From contig VFZU01000046.1 in NCBI GenBank assembly GCA_016870995.1, positions 1 through 42,259 of the forward strand: a stretch of DNA of 42,259 nt, in the 5' to 3' direction. The notes below the pieces were generated by a model. It was given only the letters and a program-made list of their open reading frames with translations, did not search any database and was not told the DNA's origin. Position 1 is the stretch's first letter. Each line of letters starts with the position of its first letter. This DNA comes from Acidobacteriota bacterium (GTDB lineage Bacteria > Acidobacteriota > Terriglobia > Bryobacterales > Bryobacteraceae). Below are positions 1 through 8,091 of this stretch, in pieces. The translations under genes were made by a program, and so were the position numbers.

Positions 1-10
1 GATGCGCGCC

Positions 11-44
11 GCAGAGGGGAGCCCCCATGGGGGCTCCCCTCTGC
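11..44. terminator. 34-bp perfect palindrome, possible bidirectional terminator
   Basis: Positions 11-27 and 28-44 are exact reverse complements, giving a 17-bp GC-rich stem with no unpaired loop. No T-run follows on either side, so it is not a textbook intrinsic terminator. It lies inside the stretch that looks like the end of an insertion element (see 75-127), so it may end transcription of the element's genes, which would lie outside the window. Confidence 0.4.
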
Positions 45-74
45 CTCCCTCAATAGAGCCAAATCTGCCAGACT

Positions 75-120
75 AAGTGTTACCCATGTGACCGGATAGA
101 AGTGTTACCTATGTGCCCGG
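75..120. repeat. Two 21-bp imperfect direct repeats, likely insertion-element end
   Basis: Positions 75-95 and 100-120 match at 19 of 21 bases and are 25 bp apart from start to start. Both read aagtgttacc-N-atgtg-N-ccgg. Short tandem binding sites like these are typical of the ends of IS21- and IS481-like elements, where the transposase binds several copies. The element would extend left out of the window, with its tip near position 127 (TGTCCGA read on the minus strand). The family assignment is from memory of similar ends and is uncertain. Confidence 0.45.
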
Positions 121-658
121 TCGGACACCCCCTGCCATGAACGAAGAGAATCGGGGCGAGGGCGTTGAAGCGAAAGTTCTTTAGCTCGATGCCAGCATAG
201 CAAGAGTTGCAGTATCCGCTGGTGGGAGAAATTGTTGCTCGCAAGATGTTTCGACCTGGCTTGGGAATAGAGCCCGAACCAGGTTCCGTTAGGACCGCAA
301 AACGTATCAATTCCGGAGAAATCGGAAGGTCGAACTCTCTTCGGGAACGCTTCGGGATCGAAAAGACTTCCCAGGTGACTCCATTAATCGACAAGACTAA
401 GGTAACGTTGACGTCCGATGTATTTGAAGAAATGACGGTAACGCAGCCCAAGGCGTCGATTGCCCCACTCCCAACCATTTCGCCATACCTAAACATCCGG
501 CCTTCGGGGAAATCAACACTTAAACCGCTTCCGACCGCACGGGTTACCTGAAATTCTCGAGTTTGTGGATTAATGCAGCCTTCAGGGCACCCGAGAGTTA
601 GAGGTAAGGGGACCCGCTTGCAACCTGACATTGTATGCCTGCTCATCACACCCGACAC
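80..658 (-). pseudogene. Truncated secreted-protein fragment, possibly the N-terminal region of a lipase-like hydrolase
   Basis: A 192-residue frame beginning with GTG at 658. The middle is beta-strand rich with several cysteines. Near its end it reads APILFVHG, the strand-and-oxyanion start of many alpha/beta hydrolases and lipases, which are normally followed by some 200 further residues. Here the frame runs within about ten codons into the direct-repeat sequence at 75-127 and stops, so the last residues are probably encoded by inserted DNA. No signal peptide is visible after the available starts, so the 5' end may also be damaged. The hydrolase reading rests on a short motif and is tentative. 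It could instead be an unrelated hypothetical protein. Confidence 0.4.
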
Positions 659-920
659 CGAAAAGACTTTGAATCATGAACCCAAAAAAACCGAACAGAT
701 AAATTGCTCGGCGCATTGCACAAGGCTAGCATAGTTTCATCATCAATTTGCCTTTTCCTCAAGTGATGTGAAGACTTTACTTGTCAATTATGCGATTTTC
801 ATTATTCGATATATTAGCGAAATTGAATCATCCCTTCGAGTCTTGTGAGAAAAGCGAGTCGCTGAAACCACTTTAGCTGTAAGGATGGTGCAGATAAGTG
901 CTGTTGGAGGTGTTCAAAAA
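659..920. other. Intergenic region, AT-richer than its surroundings
   Basis: About 260 bp between the gene fragment and yraN. It has several A/T runs and no open frame with coding character. It presumably holds the promoter for yraN, but I see no convincing -35/-10 pair. I found no RNA gene in it. Confidence 0.4.
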
Positions 921-1349
921 ATGAGCGTTTGGCGATTGGTGGATCGATTGCGGCAGTGGGTGGACTCTTGGACACTTGCGCCGGGGCATGCGCTGGGCCG
1001 GCGGGGGGAGGATGCGGCGCATCGGTATTTGCAGGGGCTGGGGTATCGGGTGGTGGGGCGGAATTGGCGGAGCCGGGATGGGAAGAAGGAGTTGGATCTG
1101 ATTGCTTGGCAGACTGGGGAGCCGGATCGGCTGGTGATCGTTGAGGTGAAGAGCCGGAGGACGAATGAGGTGGGAGCGCCGGAACGGAATGTAGATCGAA
1201 CAAAGCTGTGGGGGATGAAGTGGGGGGCGAGCGAGTTTTGCCGGCAGAATCGGGTGGATGAAGGGTTGGTGCGGTTTGATGTGATCTCAGTGGTGTTCGA
1301 GCCGGAGTTGCGGATTGAACATGATGTCGATGCGTTCGGGTGGCTTTAG
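921..1349 (+). CDS. yraN: YraN/UPF0102 family endonuclease-like protein
   Basis: A 142-residue protein of the UPF0102 family, small PD-(D/E)XK nuclease-fold proteins of uncertain role. The family signature is present in order: GRRGEDAAHRYL near the N-terminus, GYRVVGRNWR, KKELDLIA, then VIVEVKSR, giving the E-D-ExK nuclease core. I chose ATG 921 because GGAGG lies at 906-910. An in-frame ATG at 885 has no separate ribosome site and adds residues outside the family. The gene ends in a 4-bp convergent overlap with the small membrane protein on the other strand. Family assignment is firm. The substrate is unknown. Confidence 0.88.
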   Translation: MSVWRLVDRLRQWVDSWTLAPGHALGRRGEDAAHRYLQGLGYRVVGRNWRSRDGKKELDLIAWQTGEPDRLVIVEVKSRRTNEVGAPERNVDRTKLWGMKWGASEFCRQNRVDEGLVRFDVISVVFEPELRIEHDVDAFGWL

Positions 1350-1624
1350 CGGCGGATCCAGATCGTCATCATGAATGTGAAGAGGGTGTAGAGGATGAAG
1401 GTGCTGGCGTGGAGGTGCTTTTGGACCTCAGGGGCGGAGGTAGCCAGCAGGCCCGAGGCGTGGAGTTGCCAGTCGCGGACCAGCAGGCCAACGGCAATGA
1501 TGGCGCAGGTGGCGGAGATGGCAAAATTTTGAATGTCGAAGGGCCGTTCTGCCTCGAAGCCAATTGCGAAAAGGATCCAGAAGAAGGTCAGGAAACGGTA
1601 GATCCAGAGGGCGGCTAATGTCAT
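1346..1624 (-). CDS. Small three-helix membrane protein, unknown function
   Basis: A 92-residue protein with three hydrophobic segments at about residues 5-23, 34-50 and 73-90, joined by short charged loops and ending in RR. I do not recognise a family. It starts 6 bp after the DUF1501 stop on the same strand, so it is probably the last gene of the cytochrome/DUF1501 operon and may encode a membrane partner. Its 3' end overlaps the yraN stop by 4 bp in convergent orientation, which leaves no room for a separate terminator. The coding call rests on operon position and the clean hydrophobic pattern. Confidence 0.6.
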   Translation of the reverse strand: MTLAALWIYRFLTFFWILFAIGFEAERPFDIQNFAISATCAIIAVGLLVRDWQLHASGLLATSAPEVQKHLHASTFILYTLFTFMMTIWIRR

Positions 1625-1630
1625 GTATGG

Positions 1631-3043
1631 TTAGGCTCCGCGGAGGAAGCGGGTGAATTCGCGTTCGCCGTGGACGTCGGTAAGGCGCATGTCGCGGCCC
1701 TGATAGAAGTATGTCAGCTTGAGATGGTCCATACCCATGAGACGCAGGATGGTGGCGTTGGTGTCGTGGGAATCGACAGGATTCTCTTGAGGTCTGAGAC
1801 CGAATTCGTCGGTGGAGCCGTAGACGCGGCCGCCTTTGACGCCGCCGCCGGCGAACCACATGGGGAAGGCGTAGGGGTGGTGGTCGCGGCCATTCTTGCC
1901 TTCGGCGAGTGGGGTGCGGCCGAATTCACTGGACCAGACGACGAGCGTTGAATCGAGGAGACCGCGGCCTTTGAGATCGGCGAGGAGGCCGGCGATAGGC
2001 TGGTCGGACTTTTTGGCCATCTTGTTGTGGGAGCCGGTGAGGTCGCCATGAGCGCCGTCCCAATCGTCGCCGAGATGGCTGCCGCTGTAGAGCTGGATGA
2101 AGCGGACGCCGCGTTCGACGAGGCGGCGGGCGAGGAGGCACTTGCGGCCGAAGTCGTCGGTCAAGGGTTCGCCGATGCCGTAGAGCTTTTTTGTAGCTGC
2201 AGATTCGCTGTTGAAATCGACGGCCTCGGGGGCGGTGGATTGCATGCGGAAGGCGAGCTCATAGCTGGCGAGGCGGGCCTCGAGGACGTCGTCGCCAGCA
2301 CGGGATTGCAGGTGGTTTTGGTCGAGATCCTGAATGAGGTCGAGGGTGGTGCGTTGGGTCTTGGGGGAAATGCCGTTAGGGGTGGCGAGGTCGAGGATGG
2401 GGTGCTCGCCGCCGCGGAAAACAGTGCCTTGATAGAGGGCGGGCAGATAGCCTGCGCCGTAGCCTTGCGGGCCGCACTTCATTGCGCCGTCGCTCATGAC
2501 GACGAAGGCGGGGAGGTTTTGATTTTCGCTGCCGAGGCCATAGACGGCCCAGGAGCCGAGACTGGGGCGACCGGGGAGTTGCGTGCCAGTGGAGCGGAGG
2601 TACATGGCTGGGGCGTGATCGAAGGCGTCGCCATAGCAACTGCGGACGACGGCCATGTCATCGACGTGGCGAGCCATGTGAGGGAAGAGCGAAGAGACTT
2701 CGATGCCGGATTGACCGTGGTGTTTGAACTCCCAGGGGCTGCCGCGCATGATGGCCTTGGTGAAGTCGATGCGGGAGGTCTTGAGACCTTGCACGAAGGA
2801 GGCGGGGATGGTTTGGCCGGAGAGGCGAGTGAGTTCGGGTTTGGGGTCCCAGGTATCGACATGGCTAACGCCGCCGTGCATGAAGAGGTAGATGATCGAT
2901 TTGACTTTGGTGGGCTCGTGGGAAGGCTTGGCGGCGAGAGGGTTGTTGCCGGCGGCCTGTAGCAGGTGGCTGGCGGCGATGGCGCCGAAGCCTTTGCCGG
3001 CGCGGGTGAGGAGTTGACGCCTGGATAGGGGATTAATCGACAT
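1631..3043 (-). CDS. DUF1501 family protein, Tat-exported, sulfatase/phosphatase-like
   Basis: A 470-residue DUF1501 protein. It begins with a twin-arginine type leader (SRRQLL, Arg8-Arg9, then a hydrophobic AIAASHLLQAAG run), so export folded across the inner membrane is likely. The core shows the family's FMHGGVSHVDTWDPKPEL segment, GPQGYGAGYLPA, and a C-terminal EFGRTP...RDHHP, metal-ligand patterns related to the alkaline phosphatase/sulfatase fold. It overlaps the upstream DUF1549/DUF1553 gene by 11 bp, so translation is likely coupled. The same pair is abundant in Planctomycetes, Verrucomicrobia and Acidobacteria, probably in complex-carbohydrate use, but the reaction is unproven. Confidence 0.88.
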   Translation of the reverse strand: MSINPLSRRQLLTRAGKGFGAIAASHLLQAAGNNPLAAKPSHEPTKVKSIIYLFMHGGVSHVDTWDPKPELTRLSGQTIPASFVQGLKTSRIDFTKAIMRGSPWEFKHHGQSGIEVSSLFPHMARHVDDMAVVRSCYGDAFDHAPAMYLRSTGTQLPGRPSLGSWAVYGLGSENQNLPAFVVMSDGAMKCGPQGYGAGYLPALYQGTVFRGGEHPILDLATPNGISPKTQRTTLDLIQDLDQNHLQSRAGDDVLEARLASYELAFRMQSTAPEAVDFNSESAATKKLYGIGEPLTDDFGRKCLLARRLVERGVRFIQLYSGSHLGDDWDGAHGDLTGSHNKMAKKSDQPIAGLLADLKGRGLLDSTLVVWSSEFGRTPLAEGKNGRDHHPYAFPMWFAGGGVKGGRVYGSTDEFGLRPQENPVDSHDTNATILRLMGMDHLKLTYFYQGRDMRLTDVHGEREFTRFLRGA

Positions 3044-5453
3044 AGAGGAACTCGTTCAAGTTGAGAAGGGCTCGGGCTAGCTCGGCTGCGGCAGCTTCGC
3101 GGGAATTCGTGTTGCGGGTCTGGGTGGCGAGGAATTGCTTCGCTTTGGTGGATTCGGTGGTTGAGGCCTGGCGGGAGAGAACTTGCCGCCAAGCTTGATC
3201 GATGAGTGTGTCGTCGGTTGCGTGCTGTTTGACCCATTCGGCGGCAATGGCTTTCGATTGCTCGAGAACCAGGGAGCCGTTGAGGAGGGTGAGGGATTGC
3301 GGAGCGATGGTGGAGGCTTCGCGTCGCGAGCAGGAGAGCATGGGCTCGGGGGCGTCGAAGACCTCCATCATGGGGACGCGGAAGGTGCGGCGTTGTTGGA
3401 GGTAGATCGAGCGGCGAGTGTGTTCGGAGGTGTCGGTGGTGACGATCCACATGCTTGAGGGATTCCCGATCATGCCGTACATTTCTTCTTTGGCCAGAGG
3501 GGCGACGATGGGGCGACCGAACATCTTCAGGTTCAGGCGACCGGTTGCGGCGAGGACGCTGTCGCGCAGCTCGTCGGAAGTGAGGCGGCGGCGATTGAAG
3601 TGTGAGAGGTAGATGTTTTCGGGGTCGCGCTTTTTGACTTCAGGGTTTGCTGGATTGGCGTCGCGCTGGTAGGCGTCGGTGAGTAGGATGGCGCGATGGA
3701 GACGTTTGATGCTCCAGCCATCTTTGACGAACTGGGTAGCGAGGTGATCGAGCAGTTCCGGGTGAGAAGGGGCTGCGCCGCGGCGGCCGTAGTCACTGGG
3801 CGTTGCGACGATGCCGCGACCAAAGTGATATTGCCAGATGCGATTGACCAGGACGCGCGAGGTGAGGGGATGTTGTGGGTTGGTAAGCCATTCGGCGAGA
3901 GCGTGGCGGCGGCCCGTGGTGGGGAACATCGGGATGGGGCCGGTGGTTTTCCGTTCGAAGGAACGCTCGGGGATGTCGCCACCGCCGAGGGCGCTGAAGA
4001 AGCCGGGAGTGGCTTCGACGTTGGTTGCGATGCCGCGAGAGGGGACAAAGGTTTTTGGGGCGTAGTCGCCGACGTCGGTGACGCCGCAGGCGAAGGGTTT
4101 CTCGCGGTAGCCCTTGAACATGTTGACGAGCTGGCGTTCGAGGGCGTGGAGCTTGGTGGTCTCGGCTGGATTGAGGCAAGCGCGGATCTCGTCGTCGGAG
4201 ACGTTGACGGCCGAGTTGTATTCGGTCTGGAGTTCCTTCTGGCGAGGTGTGCGTTCGTTCTCGGGCGTCTTGATCGCTTGCTGGACTTCGGAGGTGAGGC
4301 GTGCGAGCTTTTGATCGTAGGTCTTCTTCTGGCAGGGGTCCTGGATGGTGCGGATCTGAGCGCCGACTTCGCGGAGTTTGATCTCGCGGATGTTTTCGTC
4401 GACGTCCCATCCGAGTGAGCTGAGGCGATTGAGGGCGACTTTGGTCTTGACTGCGGGAGCGAAGACGGCCTGGAGGCGGTAGTAGTCTTTTTGCGAGATG
4501 GGGTCGAATTTGTGATCGTGACAGCGGGCGCAGCCAGCAGTGAGGCCGAGGAAGACGTTGGCGGTGGTGTCGGTGAAGTCGGTGAGAGTTTCGACGCGAT
4601 TGATGTCGGCCTGGTCGGGGAAGAGGTCGCGATTGGGGCCGACGCAGTAGAAGCCGGTGCCGGTGTTGGCGATGGGGTCTTCGGGTGCGTATTCGTCGCC
4701 GGCGAGTTGTTCCTGGATGAAGCGGTTGTAGGGCTTGTCTTCGTTGAAGGCCTGGATGACGTAGTCGCGGTAGCGCCAGGCGTCGGCGACGTAGGAGTCG
4801 AGCTCGAAGCCGGCGGTGTCTGAATAGCGGACGAGATCGAGCCAGTGGCGGGCCCACTTCTCACCGTAGCGGGGCGAGGCGAGGAGTTTGTCGACGAGTT
4901 GCTCGTAGGCTTTGGGGTTGTTGTCGGCGGCGAAGGCGGCGACTTGCTGGGCGGTGGGAGGGAGGCCGGTGAGATCGAAGTAGAGGCGGCGAATGAGCGT
5001 GGCGCGGGAGGCGCGAGGAGCCTTGGGGAGCTTTTGCTCGGTGAGTTTTGCGTCGAGGTATTGGTCGATGGAAGTGATGGATTGGGGCTTGGGAGGGATG
5101 AAGCTCCACCAGGTGGGGGTCTGGGGTTGTTTGCTGGTTTCCGGGTAGGTTGCGCCGGAGCGGATCCAGGATTCGAGGATCGCGATTTGCTCGGGCTTAA
5201 GAGGGTTGGCCGGGGGCATCGGTGCGAGGCCCTTCTCGTGCTTGACGGCCTTGAGGAGGTTCGATTGAGCGGGGTCGGTGAGGTTGAGGGCGGGGCCTTT
5301 GTTGCCACCCTTGAGGGCGGCCTGGCGGGAGCTGAGGTCGAGGCCGGAGAGCTGGAGCGACTTGGAATGGCAACTGTAGCAATTCCGCTGAAGGATTTCG
5401 GTTGCTTCGTTTGCGGCGAGGGGGAGCGCGAGGGCAAGCAGAGCAATGCGCAT
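3033..5453 (-). CDS. PSD1 and planctomycete-type cytochrome C domain protein (DUF1549/DUF1553)
   Basis: An 806-residue exported protein. A short signal peptide (ALLALALPLAA) is followed by an N-terminal c-type heme site NCYSCH (Cys25, Cys28, His29). A DUF1549 block follows (SIDQYLDAKL, RLYFDLTGLPPTAQQV), carrying a second CARCH site in GCARCHDHKFDP. The C-terminal DUF1553 block is recognisable by HALAEWLTNPQHPLTSRVLV and NRIWQYHFGRGIV. It probably forms a periplasmic redox partner for the DUF1501 protein encoded 11 bp into its 3' end. Homologues often carry LamG or other sugar-binding domains, and none is seen here. Its ATG faces the histidine kinase gene, with about 49 bp between the chosen starts. 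Confidence 0.9.
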   Translation of the reverse strand: MRIALLALALPLAANEATEILQRNCYSCHSKSLQLSGLDLSSRQAALKGGNKGPALNLTDPAQSNLLKAVKHEKGLAPMPPANPLKPEQIAILESWIRSGATYPETSKQPQTPTWWSFIPPKPQSITSIDQYLDAKLTEQKLPKAPRASRATLIRRLYFDLTGLPPTAQQVAAFAADNNPKAYEQLVDKLLASPRYGEKWARHWLDLVRYSDTAGFELDSYVADAWRYRDYVIQAFNEDKPYNRFIQEQLAGDEYAPEDPIANTGTGFYCVGPNRDLFPDQADINRVETLTDFTDTTANVFLGLTAGCARCHDHKFDPISQKDYYRLQAVFAPAVKTKVALNRLSSLGWDVDENIREIKLREVGAQIRTIQDPCQKKTYDQKLARLTSEVQQAIKTPENERTPRQKELQTEYNSAVNVSDDEIRACLNPAETTKLHALERQLVNMFKGYREKPFACGVTDVGDYAPKTFVPSRGIATNVEATPGFFSALGGGDIPERSFERKTTGPIPMFPTTGRRHALAEWLTNPQHPLTSRVLVNRIWQYHFGRGIVATPSDYGRRGAAPSHPELLDHLATQFVKDGWSIKRLHRAILLTDAYQRDANPANPEVKKRDPENIYLSHFNRRRLTSDELRDSVLAATGRLNLKMFGRPIVAPLAKEEMYGMIGNPSSMWIVTTDTSEHTRRSIYLQQRRTFRVPMMEVFDAPEPMLSCSRREASTIAPQSLTLLNGSLVLEQSKAIAAEWVKQHATDDTLIDQAWRQVLSRQASTTESTKAKQFLATQTRNTNSREAAAAELARALLNLNEFLYVD

Positions 5454-5502
5454 TTTGTTCGAATTTTATCAAAGGGTCGGACAGTGTGAGAGTTTAAGAG
5501 TA

Positions 5503-6726
5503 ATGTCCTGGCGGCCCACTTCACGCGATGCAGTTTGGGTGTTGTTGTTCCTGGCGTTGCATTTGACGTCACGGGTGGTGAATGACGCCGAGGCGGAGAT
5601 GCTTGCGGCGTTTGCGCTGTATGAGATTCTGGAGCCGCGCATTGGGGTACTGCAGGGAGCTTGGCTGGGGGTGGGGGCGAGGCTTTTGCTGTCGTATTTG
5701 TTGATGGGCGTGACGGGGGGAATTTCGTCGAGCTACTACCTGATTCTGTTGCTGCCGGTGGTGCGGGCGGCGACCTTGTTTGGGGCAGTGTCGACGACGA
5801 TTGCGACTGGGTTGGCTGCGCTGTTGTACCTGTCATTCCTGTTGTTTTTGGATTTTCAGACGGTGGTGATTCCGGCAGATCAGCAGCAGGAGATCAGCTT
5901 CAGGATTCTGTTCTTATTTTTGGCTTCGTATCTGACTTATCAGTTGGCCAGGGTCAACCGGGATCAGGCGGCTCGCTATCGATCGCTGGCGGGTGAATTT
6001 GCACAGGCGAATGAGAATCTCAAAGCGGCGCAATCGGAGGTGCAGCGGAGCGAGCGGCTGGCGGCGCTGGGTCAGCTGACGGCGGGGCTGGCGCACGAGT
6101 TACGGAATCCGCTGGGGACGATCAAGAACTCGGCGGAGATGTTGGGAAAGCGCGTGCCAGCAGGTGACGCGATTGCCAAGGAATTGTCCGGCTATATCTC
6201 AACGGAAGTGGATCGCACGAATGAGCTGGTGAAGCGGTTTCTCGATTTTGCGCGGCCGTTCCGGTTGAGAGTAGAACCCGTGGATCTGACAGAAGTTTTG
6301 GACCGGGCGATTGTTCAGGTGGAACCGAGGGCTGCAACGAAGCGTGTGACGTTGTTGCGCAATGATTCGCCGGACACGCCGGTGGTGCCACTCGATGCGC
6401 AGTGGGTGGAGCAGATGGTGGCGAATTTGCTCGCGAATGGGATCGACGCGAGCGCAGAGGGTGGGGCGGTGACGGTGTCGACGAGAGGCGCGGAAGGGGG
6501 AGTGGAGATTGCGGTGGCGGACCGGGGCGTGGGGATCGATGAGGCGAACCTGGGAAGTATCTTCAATCCGTTTTTTACGACGAAGGCGGATGGAACCGGT
6601 TTGGGGTTGGCTATCGTCTCAAAAATTGTGGATGAACATCGGGGACGTATTGTTGTAGATAGCGTGCCCGGGACGGGAACGACATTTCGCATCTGGCTGC
6701 CGGACCGCCAGGAGGCGGCTGAATAG
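5503..6726 (+). CDS. Membrane sensor histidine kinase (NtrB/ZraS-like)
   Basis: A 407-residue kinase. The N-terminal ~145 residues contain about five or six membrane segments and little periplasmic domain, so the signal may be sensed within the membrane. A coiled-coil linker then leads to the HisKA box LTAGLAHELRNPLG, with phospho-acceptor His198. The ATPase boxes follow: N (MVANLLANGIDAS), G1 (VADRGVGID), F (FNPFFTTK) and G2 (GTGLGLAIVSK). An in-frame ATG at 5446 would overlap the start of the divergent cytochrome gene, so I chose ATG 5503. The response regulator starts 6 bp downstream. The stimulus is unknown. Confidence 0.88.
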   Translation: MSWRPTSRDAVWVLLFLALHLTSRVVNDAEAEMLAAFALYEILEPRIGVLQGAWLGVGARLLLSYLLMGVTGGISSSYYLILLLPVVRAATLFGAVSTTIATGLAALLYLSFLLFLDFQTVVIPADQQQEISFRILFLFLASYLTYQLARVNRDQAARYRSLAGEFAQANENLKAAQSEVQRSERLAALGQLTAGLAHELRNPLGTIKNSAEMLGKRVPAGDAIAKELSGYISTEVDRTNELVKRFLDFARPFRLRVEPVDLTEVLDRAIVQVEPRAATKRVTLLRNDSPDTPVVPLDAQWVEQMVANLLANGIDASAEGGAVTVSTRGAEGGVEIAVADRGVGIDEANLGSIFNPFFTTKADGTGLGLAIVSKIVDEHRGRIVVDSVPGTGTTFRIWLPDRQEAAE

Positions 6727-6732
6727 GGAACG

Positions 6733-8079
6733 ATGAGAATTCTGGTTGTTGAAGACGAAGAGAAATTGCGGCGGGTGATCGAGCTGCAGTTGATGGGCGA
6801 GGGCCATGAGGTGGTGGCGGCTGGGAGCGCGGAGGACGCGCTGAAGAAGTGCGAGGGTGTGGACCTTGTGCTGACGGATTTGAAGATGCCGGGGATGGAT
6901 GGGTTGACGCTGCTTGAGAAGCTCGGCCGCGAAATGGCGGATGTGCCGGTGATTGTGATGACGGCGTTTGGGAATGTGGAGACGGCGGTGGAGGCGATGA
7001 AGCGCGGGGCGGCGGATTTTTTGCAGAAGCCGTTTTCACTGGATCACTTGAGCACGGTGGTGGCCAAGGCGCTGGAGGTGAGGGCGCTGAAGAGTGAGAA
7101 CCAGCGACTCAAGGAAGAGCTGGAGACGCGGTATACGTTTGGCAACATGGTGGGGCGGAGTGCGGGGATGCAGGAGGTGTTCCGGCTGGTGGAGAAGGTG
7201 GCGCCGAGCCGGGCGACGGTATTGCTGTGCGGAGAGAGCGGTGTGGGCAAGGATATGGTGGCGCGGGCGATTCACTATCATTCGCCGCGGCGGACGCAGC
7301 CGCTGGTGAAGATCAACTGCAGCGCGTTGCCGGAGAATCTAATGGAGAGCGAGCTGTTCGGCTATGAGAAGGGGGCGTTTACCGGGGCGACGATCGCCAA
7401 GCCTGGGAAGTTTGAGCAGGCGGATCAGGGGACGGTGTTTCTCGATGAGATCGGCGATGTGCCGATGCCGGTGCAGGTGAAGTTGTTGCGGGTGCTACAG
7501 GAGAGAGAGTTTGAGCGGCTGGGATCGAACCGGACACGGCAGATCGATGTGCGGGTGGTGGCGGCAACGAATGTGGATTTGCGAGCAGCGCTGGAAGGAG
7601 GCAGGTTCCGAGAGGATCTGTTTTACCGGTTGAATGTGATGCCGATCAACATCCCGGCTTTGCGAGAGCGGGTGGAGGATATCCCGGCGCTGGCGCAGCA
7701 CTTCATTGAGAAGTTCGGGAATGGGAAGCAGCGGCTGACGGCGGGTGCGCTTGAGAAATTGCTCGCGCATGATTGGCCGGGGAATGTGCGGGAACTCGAG
7801 AATGTGATTGAACGGAGCTTATTGCTGGCGGGTGGGGATGCGCTAGGTGCGGAGGATGTGCGGATTGATATGGGCCCGAGGGGGAAGGGCGCGGCTACAG
7901 AGCCGGGATTCCTGCCGGCGGGGATGACGCTCGATGAGTATGAGCAGTCGATCTTGAAGGAAGCCTTGAAGCGGGCGCAGGGCAATAAGAGCCAGGCGGC
8001 GCGGTTGCTCGGGATTACGCGGAATGCGTTGCGCTACCGGTTGAGCCAGATCGGCATCGACGATAAAGAGGCGGATTAG
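6733..8079 (+). CDS. Sigma-54-dependent response regulator (NtrC/ZraR-like)
   Basis: A 448-residue regulator with three domains. The receiver domain (1-~120) has an acidic pocket EDEE and phospho-acceptor Asp49 in LTDLKMPG. The AAA+ domain has Walker A GESGVGKD, an intact GAFTGA loop for sigma-54 contact, and Walker B VFLDEIGD. The C-terminal Fis-type helix-turn-helix reads KSQAARLLGITRNALRYRL. It should activate RpoN promoters when phosphorylated by the kinase encoded 6 bp upstream. The TonB-receptor gene begins 12 bp downstream, so the three may be one transcript. I saw no clear -24/-12 site in the short gaps, so its targets are probably elsewhere. Confidence 0.92.
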   Translation: MRILVVEDEEKLRRVIELQLMGEGHEVVAAGSAEDALKKCEGVDLVLTDLKMPGMDGLTLLEKLGREMADVPVIVMTAFGNVETAVEAMKRGAADFLQKPFSLDHLSTVVAKALEVRALKSENQRLKEELETRYTFGNMVGRSAGMQEVFRLVEKVAPSRATVLLCGESGVGKDMVARAIHYHSPRRTQPLVKINCSALPENLMESELFGYEKGAFTGATIAKPGKFEQADQGTVFLDEIGDVPMPVQVKLLRVLQEREFERLGSNRTRQIDVRVVAATNVDLRAALEGGRFREDLFYRLNVMPINIPALRERVEDIPALAQHFIEKFGNGKQRLTAGALEKLLAHDWPGNVRELENVIERSLLLAGGDALGAEDVRIDMGPRGKGAATEPGFLPAGMTLDEYEQSILKEALKRAQGNKSQAARLLGITRNALRYRLSQIGIDDKEAD

Positions 8080-8091
8080 AGATCCTAAACG

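Noticed and set aside
885-920. Earlier ATG (885) for yraN
   Set aside because: The preceding purines overlap the codon, and the extra residues are outside the family. The GGAGG at 906-910 serves ATG 921.
2027-2962. A 311-codon plus-strand frame antisense to DUF1501
   Set aside because: It is rich in Ala/Glu/Val/Gly as expected of the reverse strand of a GC-biased gene, and the opposite frame has clear family motifs and a Tat leader.
5446-5502. Earlier ATG (5446) for the histidine kinase
   Set aside because: It would overlap the divergent cytochrome gene start, and the added residues are not part of a membrane segment. ATG 5503 gives a normal N-terminus.
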